Source of the DNA: an uncultured Lachnospiraceae bacterium
Lineage (GTDB): Bacteria; Bacillota; Clostridia; Lachnospirales; Lachnospiraceae
Length of the DNA: 22,590 nucleotides
Direction of reading: 5' to 3'
Assembly: GCA_910588885.1 (NCBI GenBank)
Contig: CAJUSQ010000037.1
Location: 1 to 22,590, forward strand
This document shows positions 6,871-13,019 of the stretch, one piece after another. Position numbers and translations under genes: made by a program. The notes beneath the pieces were generated by a model. That model was not told the DNA's origin. It ran no database searches and was given only the letters and a program-made list of their open reading frames with translations. Each line of letters begins with the position of its first letter. The stretch's first letter is position 1.

Positions 6871-7551
6871 ATGGCAAAACAATATTGGAAACCGGGAAAT
6901 ATGCTGTATCCCCTTCCGGCAGTGCTGGTAAGCTGCGGCCGGAAGGGGGAAGTCCCCAATATTATTACCGTGGCCTGGGCCGGGACCGTATGCTCGGACC
7001 CGGCCATGGTGTCTATTTCGGTTCGGAAGGAACGGTATTCCTATGGGATCCTTAAGGATACCGGGGAATTTGTCGTGAACCTGGTTACGAAGGAGCTGGC
7101 CTATGCCGCGGATTACTGCGGGGTAAAATCCGGCCGGGAGATCGAGAAATTCCGTCATCTGGGACTTTCACCCCTTCCCTCACAGTACCTTTCGGCTCCG
7201 GGGATTGCGGAGAGCCCGGTCAATATTGAGTGCCGGGTGAAGGAAGTGATCCCCCTGGGGTCCCACGACCTGTTTTTAAGCCAGGTGGTTGGGGTTACGG
7301 TGGACGATGCCTATCTTAATGAAAAGGGCAAATTTGAGCTGAACCGAACCGGGCTTGTGGCTTATTCCCATGGGGAGTATTTTGAATTGGGGAAAAAGCT
7401 GGGCAGCTTCGGATTTTCCGTGGAAAAGGGAAAGCGAAGGGAAACACCCCATAGGGGCGGAAGGCCAAAGGGAGCGGCGGCGTCCGGAAGAAAGCAGAGG
7501 AAGCCGGGAACGAAGGAGACCTCTTTTTCCGGGAAAAAGAAGAAAAATTAG
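6871..7551 (+). CDS. Flavin reductase-like FMN-binding protein with basic tail
   Basis: 226 residues. Residues 1-165 match the flavin reductase-like / FMN-binding split-barrel fold (PF01613 type): NIITVAWAGTVCSDPAMVSISVR, the FVVNL strand and the NIECRV segment are typical. Members bind FMN and act as flavin reductases or redox proteins; the substrate here is unknown. Residues about 186-226 are a lysine/arginine-rich extension (KGKRRETPHRGGRPKGA then further KR clusters, ending KKKKN) outside the fold, perhaps binding nucleic acid or anionic membrane. Starts 7 nt after ppaC with the SD overlapping the ppaC end, so it is probably translationally linked. No terminator is clear after it. Confidence 0.88.
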   Translation: MAKQYWKPGNMLYPLPAVLVSCGRKGEVPNIITVAWAGTVCSDPAMVSISVRKERYSYGILKDTGEFVVNLVTKELAYAADYCGVKSGREIEKFRHLGLSPLPSQYLSAPGIAESPVNIECRVKEVIPLGSHDLFLSQVVGVTVDDAYLNEKGKFELNRTGLVAYSHGEYFELGKKLGSFGFSVEKGKRRETPHRGGRPKGAAASGRKQRKPGTKETSFSGKKKKN

Positions 7552-7625
7552 AAAATTTTCACAATCAAACAATGTGAGCCTATGGGATAGAAATGGAAAA
7601 TTGTGCAAAATAGCGAAAATATTCC

Positions 7626-7666
7626 AGCCAACCTTTGGAAAAAAAGCCAATTGAAACCTTTTGGCT
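7626..7666 (+). promoter_or_regulatory. Repeated AGCCAA/TTGG motifs at the promoter
   Basis: AGCCAA followed by CCTTTGG (7626-7638) recurs as AGCCAA (7645-7650) followed by CCTTTTGGCT (7657-7666). The second copy is an inverted repeat AGCCAA/TTGGCT that straddles the -35 box at 7651. This could be an operator. Inference only. Confidence 0.3.
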
Positions 7667-7679
7667 ACGGGACTATAAT
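7651..7679 (+). promoter_or_regulatory. Strong vegetative promoter
   Basis: TTGAAA (7651-7656), a 17-bp spacer and a perfect TATAAT (7674-7679). Transcription would begin near 7686, 75 nt before the start of the 78-residue protein gene. It also shows that an open reading frame starting at 7635 cannot be used in full. Confidence 0.8.
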
Positions 7680-7760
7680 AGAGTGACACTTTGGAACGGC
7701 AAGGGCAGTACCCGGCCGGGCAAAGTGGAAATAGTATCCGTAGAAAAGGAGGATCAGGAT

Positions 7761-7997
7761 ATGAAGGTACAGAATATTAACGATATGGAACGATTTTTCC
7801 AGGTGATTGAAAGCTGTGAGGGAAGAGTGGAATTGGTGACCGGGGAAGGAGACAGGCTGAACCTGAAATCCAAGCTTTGCCAATATATTTCTCTGGCAAA
7901 TATTTTTTCCAACGCAGAACGGATTCCGGAATTGGAGATTGTAGCCCATGAGCCTGCAGACATTGAGAAACTGCTTGCGTTTATGGTGAATGGATAA
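7761..7997 (+). CDS. Small conserved-looking protein of unknown function
   Basis: 78 residues from ATG 7761, chosen because AAAGGAGG (7745-7752) is 8 nt upstream and the promoter at 7651 lies inside any longer frame. Sequence runs MKVQNINDMERFFQVIESC then GRVELVTGEGDRLNLKSKL; it looks like a small alpha/beta cytosolic protein with no signal, membrane segment, cysteine motif or recognisable catalytic residues. It precedes degV and ends shortly before a 23-bp repeat tract and hairpin. I do not recognise a named family and assign no function. Confidence 0.8.
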   Translation: MKVQNINDMERFFQVIESCEGRVELVTGEGDRLNLKSKLCQYISLANIFSNAERIPELEIVAHEPADIEKLLAFMVNG

Positions 7998-8014
7998 GCG
8001 AAGAGGGCTGTGAA

Positions 8015-8097
8015 CGGAGCGAACAGTTCTAGGTGCAGGGAGCGAACAGTTCCAAATGCACGGAGTAAACAATTCAAAGTGAACAGAAGCAAAATTC
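8015..8097 (+). repeat. Degenerate 23-bp tandem repeats
   Basis: Three full units (8015-8037, 8038-8060, 8061-8083) share the pattern xGGAGCGAACAGTTCxxxxTGCA, and a decayed fourth unit follows to about 8097. Units 1 and 2 are the closest, unit 3 has drifted. The tract is non-coding, between the 78-residue gene and the hairpin ahead of degV. Confidence 0.75.
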
Positions 8098-8137
8098 AAG
8101 GATTGTATCCACGGTGGATTTGTGGTACAATCCTTTT
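8098..8137 (+). terminator. Hairpin/terminator between the small gene and degV
   Basis: AAGGATTGTA (8098-8107) pairs perfectly with TACAATCCTT (8126-8135); the loop contains a small TCCA/TGGA hairpin and the 3' arm runs into TTTT (8134-8137). The T run is short, so termination may be partial. Its 3' arm doubles as the likely -10 of a degV promoter. Confidence 0.65.
8103..8131 (+). promoter_or_regulatory. Probable extended -10 promoter of degV
   Basis: TTGTAT (8103-8108), 17 bp, then TGGTACAAT with the -10 TACAAT at 8126-8131 and the extended TG at 8123-8124. Transcription would start near 8138, just past the hairpin, leaving a leader of about 38 nt before GTG 8176. Confidence 0.45.
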
Positions 8138-8175
8138 GTATATCAAAATAATCCATGGAACAGGAGGAAGCAATC

Positions 8176-9036
8176 GTGAAGAAGGTAGCAGTGGTTACGG
8201 ACAGCAACAGCGGATTTACCCAGCAGCAGGCGAAGGAAGCGGGGATCTATGTGCTGCCGATGCCTTTTTTTGTAAATGGAACCCTTTATTATGAAGATAT
8301 TGATTTGAGCCAGGAGCAGTTTTATGAGAAGCTGGAAGGGAATGCGGATATATCCACCTCAATGCCGGCGGTGGGCGATGTGACGGATTTGTGGGACAAG
8401 CTTTTACAGGAGTATGAGGAGGTTGTCCATATTCCCATGTCCAGCGGGCTTAGCGGTTCCTGTGAGACGGCTATTATGCTTTCCAGAGATTATGAGGGCA
8501 AAGTGGAGGTGGCGAATAATCAGCGGATTTCAGTGACCCAGAAACAGGCGGTGTACGATGCCAAGACGTTGGCGGATCAGGGAAAAACGGCTTTGGAGAT
8601 TCGGGAGCACCTGGAACGGACGAAGTTTGATTCCAGTATTTATATTATGCTGGATACGCTGTATTATCTGAAAAAGGGAGGACGGATTACGCCGGCAGCG
8701 GCAGCCCTCGGGACTCTTTTGAAGCTGAAGCCGGTGCTGCAGATCCAGGGAGAGAAGCTGGACGCCTTTGCGAAGGCCAGAACCACAAAGCAGGGGAAGA
8801 ATATTATGATCGAAGCCATTAAGAATGATTTTGCCGGGCGGTTCCAGGATCCGGAAGGCAAGAATATGTGGCTGGAGATTGCTTATACCAAGAATTTAGA
8901 TGCAGCCCTGGAGCTGAAGAAGGAGCTTCTGGAGATTTTCCCGGATCGGGAAATCAATGTAGATCCCCTTTCCTTAAGCGTGGCCTGCCATATCGGGCCG
9001 GGCGCATTGGCAATTGCCTGCTGTAAGAAGCTTTAA
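8176..9036 (+). CDS. DegV family fatty-acid-binding protein
   Basis: 286 residues from GTG 8176, chosen because AGGAGG (8162-8167) is 8 nt upstream and the product then begins MKKVAVVTDSNSGF, the usual DegV start; ATG 8155 would overlap that ribosome site. DegV proteins bind a fatty acid in a cleft between two domains, and characterised members (FakB) present it to the kinase FakA for phospholipid synthesis. Seen: TDSNSGFT, STSMPAVGDV (the TSQP-like motif, here TSMP), IPMSSGLSGSCE and YYLKKGGRI. No FakA or kinase gene is adjacent, so the role is inferred from family. Followed by a strong terminator. Confidence 0.93.
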   Translation: MKKVAVVTDSNSGFTQQQAKEAGIYVLPMPFFVNGTLYYEDIDLSQEQFYEKLEGNADISTSMPAVGDVTDLWDKLLQEYEEVVHIPMSSGLSGSCETAIMLSRDYEGKVEVANNQRISVTQKQAVYDAKTLADQGKTALEIREHLERTKFDSSIYIMLDTLYYLKKGGRITPAAAALGTLLKLKPVLQIQGEKLDAFAKARTTKQGKNIMIEAIKNDFAGRFQDPEGKNMWLEIAYTKNLDAALELKKELLEIFPDREINVDPLSLSVACHIGPGALAIACCKKL

Positions 9037-9040
9037 TATA

Positions 9041-9073
9041 GAAAGAATCCGGCGAAACCGGATTCTTTCTTTT
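9041..9073 (+). terminator. Terminator between convergent degV and MATE genes
   Basis: A perfect 12-bp stem (GAAAGAATCCGG 9041-9052, CCGGATTCTTTC 9058-9069) with a CGAAA loop is followed by TTTT. It stops degV transcription; on the minus strand the T run is poor, so termination of the MATE message here is less sure. Confidence 0.85.
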
Positions 9074-9119
9074 ATCATAGGAAATACCTTTTGCGGAAGG
9101 GAATTTGACGGGACATCTT

Positions 9120-10469
9120 TTAAGACAGGGAAAGGTCCTCTTTCTTTTTCATGTCCCGCTCCCAGAGCAGGTAGGTGATCATCAGCGGAATGCCTGCGCC
9201 CAACCAGGCGGCGGGGCTGGCGAAGCATACGGCCCAGAAGCCGAAAGCCTTCTGCATCAAAAGGACGATCCCGATGCGGCAGACCATTTCGAACAGGCCG
9301 CTTAGCATGGGCATAAAGCCCTTATCCAGGCCCTGCAGGGAATTGCGGTAAAAGTAGATCAGGGCCAGGGGAATGTAGAAGCAGGAAACGGTGGTCAGGT
9401 ACTGAATGGCGTAGGAGAGTACCGTTTCGGTAGGCTCGGACAGGAACCAGCATACGACGAATTTTCCGAAGCCCACGGAAATAAGGGCTGCAAATCCTGC
9501 AAATATCAGGGCAAGGATTAAGCCCCTTTTCATGCCGTCGAATATACGTTTGTATTTTCCTGCGCCCAGATTCTGCCCGCAGTAGGTGGCCATAGTGGTG
9601 CCCAGGGTAGTCATGGGCTGGGAGGCCAGCTGCTCCACCTTGGAAGCGGCCGTGTAGGAGGCCACTACGCTGGAGCCGAAGACATTGACGGCGCTTTGCA
9701 GGATGATCACGCCTATGGCGGTTACGGAATAGTTGATCGCCATTGGGATGCCGATAGACAGCATATCCCGGCAGCTCTTAAAATCCAGGTAAAAGTCCCG
9801 TTTTTGCAGCTTTAAAATGTCAAAATGCAGGAACATATGTACGAAACAAAGCAGGGCGGCAATGGCCTGGGCAATGACTGTGGCATAAGCGGCTCCTTCC
9901 GGCCCCATTTTCAGAGTGACAATGAAAAAAAGATCCAGTCCCACATTCAGGGCCGAGGAAATCATCAGAAAATAAAGGGGTGTTTTGCTGTCCCCGATTC
10001 CCCGAAGGATGGCGGAGGAAATATTGAAAAACATGGTGGCGGTAAGTCCGGCATATATGATGGTAATGTAGCCGTTTGCCATGTTAAAAATATTCTCCGG
10101 CGTTTTCATAAAGGAAAGCAGCTGCCGGGACAGGGTAATGGTAAGCCCCGTAAGGACGGCAGAAATCAGAATACCCAAAAGCAGGGCCACAGCTACGTAA
10201 TGCTTGAGGCGCCCTTCATCCCGGGCGCCGAAGGCATGGGAAATCATAACGCCGAAGCCCTGGGCGATCCCCATGGCAAATCCAAGGACCAGAAAGGCGA
10301 TGGAGCCAGTGGAACCCACGGCGGCCAGGGCCTCTTCCCCAAGAAAACGGCCTACGATAATGGTGTCTACCATATTATAAAATTGCTGGAAAATGTTTCC
10401 AAGTAAAACGGGAATCGAAAACAGAAGGATTAATTTCAGCGGATTCCCGGCAGTCATGTCTTTTGTCAT
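9120..10469 (-). CDS. MATE family multidrug/metabolite exporter
   Basis: 449 residues with about 12 hydrophobic segments, the MATE length and topology. Seen: the N-terminal GNPLKLILLFSIPVLLGN entry into helix 1, then NMVDTIIVGRFLGEEALAAVGS, and the matching motif in the second half (VVASYTAASKVEQLASQPMTTLGTTMA), the two-fold repeat of the fold. MATE proteins export cationic drugs, flavins or metabolites using Na+ or H+; the substrate cannot be told. ATG is preceded by AAAGGAGA. It lies 23 bp behind the TRIC gene on the same strand and is probably expressed from that gene's promoter. Convergent with degV. Confidence 0.95.
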   Translation of the reverse strand: MTKDMTAGNPLKLILLFSIPVLLGNIFQQFYNMVDTIIVGRFLGEEALAAVGSTGSIAFLVLGFAMGIAQGFGVMISHAFGARDEGRLKHYVAVALLLGILISAVLTGLTITLSRQLLSFMKTPENIFNMANGYITIIYAGLTATMFFNISSAILRGIGDSKTPLYFLMISSALNVGLDLFFIVTLKMGPEGAAYATVIAQAIAALLCFVHMFLHFDILKLQKRDFYLDFKSCRDMLSIGIPMAINYSVTAIGVIILQSAVNVFGSSVVASYTAASKVEQLASQPMTTLGTTMATYCGQNLGAGKYKRIFDGMKRGLILALIFAGFAALISVGFGKFVVCWFLSEPTETVLSYAIQYLTTVSCFYIPLALIYFYRNSLQGLDKGFMPMLSGLFEMVCRIGIVLLMQKAFGFWAVCFASPAAWLGAGIPLMITYLLWERDMKKKEDLSLS

Positions 10470-10492
10470 AGAAATCTCCTTTCCGGAATGTC

Positions 10493-11137
10493 TTAATGAG
10501 AAATACGGGGCAGGTTCCAGCGGTAATGGGCCGCCAGAAGCCGGATCAGGATTACAACGGCTGCACTTAAAAGTATGGCCAGGGCTTCATTTAAACGGGG
10601 ATATAGAAATATGTACAGGACGGCCCCGATCAGCGAAGCGCAGGCATATACATGCTTTACAAATACAAAGGGGGTGGAGCCGGCCATAATATCCCGCAGC
10701 ATCCCGCCGCCGATGCCGGTAACAACGCCGACGAAGAGCATCAGGAAGTGATTTGGCTCTGCGAGAGCAGAAATCGCGGTACGGATGCCTACCACTGTAA
10801 ATATGCCGAGCCCGATGGCATCTAAGGTATTCATGGCCTGCTCATAGGTTTCCAGAAAACGGCTGTCCAAAAGCTCCCGTTTCCAGTAAAGGACTGCAAA
10901 CAGAAAACAGGAAGTAAGGGTGGCCGCTGCCGCATAGGAAACATTTTGGAACATTTTCGGCGGGTGGATGCCGAGAATCAGATCCCGGATACAGCCGCCG
11001 CCTACTGCCGTTGTGATGCCCAACACCAATACCCCGAAGATATCCATATTTTTCCGGATTCCCACCAATGCCCCGGAGGAGGCGAAAGCGATGGTTCCGA
11101 TGATTTCCAGAATGAATATAAAAGTTGTGTAATCCAT
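10493..11137 (-). CDS. TRIC / UPF0126 family membrane channel or transporter
   Basis: 214 residues with seven or so hydrophobic segments and an internal duplication: each half carries a GGGxxRD signature, AVGGGCIRDLILG and GIGGGMLRDIMAG, each followed by a proline-containing turn (HPPKMF and STPFVF). This is the prokaryotic TRIC family (formerly UPF0126; PF03458); E. coli YicG of this family has been linked to glycine transport, other members to K+ conductance. Substrate here unknown. GGGGG lies 9 nt before ATG and inside a small hairpin that also takes in the start codon. First gene of a two-gene unit with the MATE exporter. Confidence 0.93.
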   Translation of the reverse strand: MDYTTFIFILEIIGTIAFASSGALVGIRKNMDIFGVLVLGITTAVGGGCIRDLILGIHPPKMFQNVSYAAAATLTSCFLFAVLYWKRELLDSRFLETYEQAMNTLDAIGLGIFTVVGIRTAISALAEPNHFLMLFVGVVTGIGGGMLRDIMAGSTPFVFVKHVYACASLIGAVLYIFLYPRLNEALAILLSAAVVILIRLLAAHYRWNLPRISH

Positions 11138-11242
11138 TTCAAAATTCCCCCTGAAATTTGAAAATTATTATGATCGGAAACAGGTAATGAACCGGGTGTT
11201 TCCGATTGTTTTTTGTCCGGTGTTTTTGCCTTTGTGAATTTC
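11138..11242 (-). promoter_or_regulatory. Structured leader of the TRIC-MATE transcript
   Basis: On the minus strand the leader begins with ATCGGAAA, which recurs as ATCGGAAACA and pairs with TGTTTCCGAT (plus-strand arms 11173-11182 and 11197-11206). The first copy could compete for the same partner, as in a two-state switch. Nearer the gene, ATTTCA and TGAAAT enclose the GGGGG ribosome site and part of the ATG. No known riboswitch class was recognised. Confidence 0.35.
11173..11216 (+). terminator. Terminator-shaped hairpin, plus orientation
   Basis: ATCGGAAACA (11173-11182) pairs perfectly with TGTTTCCGAT (11197-11206), with an inner GGT/ACC pair, and the plus strand continues TGTTTTTT. 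No plus-strand gene lies upstream, so either it stops antisense transcription or the hairpin matters as the minus-strand TRIC leader. Confidence 0.5.
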
Positions 11243-11248
11243 CGATTA

Positions 11249-11277
11249 AGTATACATGATTGTTAAAGAAAAAACAA
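11249..11277 (-). promoter_or_regulatory. Promoter of the TRIC-MATE unit
   Basis: On the minus strand TTGTTT (11272-11277), a 17-bp spacer and TATACT (11249-11254), both good sigma-A matches. Start near 11242 gives a leader of about 105 nt. Confidence 0.6.
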
Positions 11278-11339
11278 TCCTTTATTTCAAATATGGCTAA
11301 AATTTTGCAGCAGTTCATTATTTTTTATTTTGAAGTACA

Positions 11340-11391
11340 ACAGCCGGATTAGGAATGGCCGGCAAATAAACCGGTTATTGTATGGCTGGTC
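11340..11391 (+). other. Nested stem-loop, possible small RNA
   Basis: Reading plus, AATGGCCGG and CCGGTTATT form a 9-bp stem with two G-T pairs (which would be mismatches on the other strand), enclosed by CAGCC (11341-11345) and a downstream GGCTG. A terminator hairpin follows at 11412. No convincing plus promoter was found. The rest of the 11138-11584 gap is AT-rich with no reading frame I can support. Confidence 0.3.
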
Positions 11392-11411
11392 TGCCGTTCA
11401 TAAATAGAAAT

Positions 11412-11468
11412 ACTCCTTTTTGATAAGAAAACCCATGCTTGATTCTTACCAAAAAGGAGTTATTTTTT
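11412..11468. terminator. Bidirectional terminator after the SPFH cluster
   Basis: An 18-bp stem with one mismatch (arms 11412-11429 and 11443-11460, built on ACTCCTTTTT / AAAAAGGAGT). The plus side runs into TATTTTTT; the minus side runs into ATTTCTATTTAT. Most likely it ends the minus-strand zinc-ribbon cluster; the better T run on the plus side leaves room for a plus-strand RNA. Confidence 0.7.
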
Positions 11469-11584
11469 CTAAAAAAATACAAATTTATTTTCACTGCCGT
11501 TTCCTGTCGGAATTACCGGCCGGCTAACGATAAGCATTGCCTGCCGCATGTGCGGTTTCTATAAAAGGAAAAATCATTTTGTGA

Positions 11585-12199
11585 TTACGGGTTTCCCTTA
11601 ATAGCGGAACCGCAGTAATCGCATTCGCCGGTCTGTCCCTTAGCAATTGTGTTAATACCGCCGCAGCCTTTACATTTCACTGTTACCATTTCTACTCCGG
11701 AAGCTGCAGAACCTGTGGGGGCAGAAGTATTTTGATTTGCCGTGTTTTGATCCGTTGTGTTCTGATCTGCCGTATTTTGGGTGGTCTGCCTGTTTACAAT
11801 TACAATGCGGTTCGCATTTTTGTCGATATATGCATTGGGGAAAAATTTCTTGTGGATCATACGTTCCAGGTTTTGTTCCACAATTTCCGCGGATGTTCCG
11901 AAAGAAGCCGCAATGTCAGGGATATATCCGGTAGGGTTATTTGAAATAGACATTACATATTCCTTGAATCTCTTAAGCAATGTTTGCTTTCTTCTGGCGC
12001 TTACAATTAGCCATATGCCCAAAGCATCCCCAAAAAGGCAGAAAAACAAAAAGGGAAGGTCATAAACCGTTGAGTAGGGCATCTCAACGATTGTCATTAT
12101 CGTAAAAATACCGAAAAAAAATGCAAATAAAATACCTGTTAACAGTTGTATCCAACTTATCGTTTTGCTTATGACGATTGCCGCTTTTGAATGATTCAT
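11585..12199 (-). CDS. Two-helix membrane protein with C-terminal zinc ribbon
   Basis: 204 residues. Two hydrophobic spans (about 10-36 and 46-68), then a cytosolic stretch (about 75-130: FKEYVMSISNNPTGYIPDIAASFG and onward) that may be a small winged-helix-like domain, a low-complexity linker of repeated QNTxD/QNTAN units (about 141-160), and a zinc ribbon with CKGC (176-179) and CDYC (193-196). Start supported by GAGGAGA 8 nt upstream. Last gene of the SPFH cluster. B. subtilis YdjG, a membrane protein with zinc-ribbon sequence beside an SPFH protein, is a possible functional parallel, not a proven ortholog. Function unknown; membrane-stress role is inference. DNA is AT-richer than the flanking chromosome. 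Confidence 0.85.
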   Translation of the reverse strand: MNHSKAAIVISKTISWIQLLTGILFAFFFGIFTIMTIVEMPYSTVYDLPFLFFCLFGDALGIWLIVSARRKQTLLKRFKEYVMSISNNPTGYIPDIAASFGTSAEIVEQNLERMIHKKFFPNAYIDKNANRIVIVNRQTTQNTADQNTTDQNTANQNTSAPTGSAASGVEMVTVKCKGCGGINTIAKGQTGECDYCGSAIKGNP

Positions 12200-12218
12200 C
12201 TTGATTCTCTCCTCTTAA

Positions 12219-12305
12219 TTATTCGATCGGTGAGCCGCAGAAATCACAAACTTTCCCGGCACCGACTGTAATATTGTTTATACCTCCGCAATTCGGTGGA
12301 TTTGG
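12219..12305 (-). pseudogene. Relic of a zinc-ribbon C-terminus
   Basis: Read on the minus strand between two stops, this encodes 28 residues beginning PNPPNCGGIN and containing CDFCGSPIE before TAA (12219-12221). It aligns without gaps to the C-terminal ribbon of the 204-residue neighbour (shared CGGIN, I, G, G, CD, CGS, I). There is no start codon or upstream coding extension: TAA (12306-12308) and TGA (12321-12323) precede it. It is in the same frame as the 228-residue gene just upstream, so it is either that protein's lost C-terminus or what remains of a deleted paralog. Confidence 0.65.
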
Positions 12306-12320
12306 TTAATATAAGTGTTT

Positions 12321-13007
12321 TCAAACAGTCCGTTTTGCAGAAATCTTTCTTTTTGCAATTAAAGTGTTCAATTGTATCAGGTTTGCTTTGATTTTGTCGT
12401 TCATATTTCCGGAATCGTTTGCCACATCAATCTCTATGGAAGAAATTGTATTGCTAATTTCCGCATCCTCCGGAACTTGAACAGAATGATCTGCAAATCT
12501 CAGTTTTTCGCCGGCTTTTCTCAAGGAAGGAGAATAGGCTTCACACTTAGGAGTAACAGCCAGCTTGTTCAGACGTTCGATCATTGAATCAATATTTAAA
12601 ACATTATGCAAAGTCAATTCATTTGACTGTCGGATGCTTTTACTTGCTGTCAACGAGATAACAATCGCAATCGCAGACAGGGCAAACAATACAACCTCTA
12701 TCCCTGCAAAAGCGGATGCTGCTTCCTGAAAGAAAGCAATGAACAGAATAGATACTAAAATATTTAATATTGCATATCCTGAAAGCAGGACATAAAGAGC
12801 GGAGCGCGTAATAATTTGCTCTGTTTTCGCAGCAGCCCATTCTGTAAAAACAAGCCCGCTGAAGAAAACAAACTCAGACCAGAGTATTGCGCAAAAGGCC
12901 CATCCGGTCAAACCGGGCCAATCATCCATACAGAGTAACCCGATTATAATGGTAGTAAGTAAAGTGATAATACCGCTAATTGATATTGTGATACTTCGTC
13001 TATTCAT
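12321..13007 (-). CDS. Four-helix membrane protein of the SPFH cluster
   Basis: 228 residues. Four hydrophobic spans (about 7-26, 32-55, 68-92, 97-120) and a soluble C-terminal half (about 121-228) that is probably cytosolic and helical (SMIERLNKLAV, LRKAGEKLRFAD, IKANLIQLNTLIAKRK). GGGGGG sits 7 nt before ATG. The start lies 12 nt after the SPFH stop, so the two are surely co-transcribed. Position and topology recall YdjH-like partners of SPFH proteins, though I cannot show homology. In-frame after its TGA stop come a TAA and a zinc-ribbon relic, so an ancestral longer form with a metal-binding tail is possible. Function unknown. Confidence 0.85.
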   Translation of the reverse strand: MNRRSITISISGIITLLTTIIIGLLCMDDWPGLTGWAFCAILWSEFVFFSGLVFTEWAAAKTEQIITRSALYVLLSGYAILNILVSILFIAFFQEAASAFAGIEVVLFALSAIAIVISLTASKSIRQSNELTLHNVLNIDSMIERLNKLAVTPKCEAYSPSLRKAGEKLRFADHSVQVPEDAEISNTISSIEIDVANDSGNMNDKIKANLIQLNTLIAKRKISAKRTV

Positions 13008-13019
13008 ATTGCTGCCCCC

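Noticed and set aside
7635..7760. Longer start for the 78-residue protein
   Set aside because: The frame runs through a consensus promoter at 7651-7679; AAAGGAGG before ATG 7761 fixes the start.
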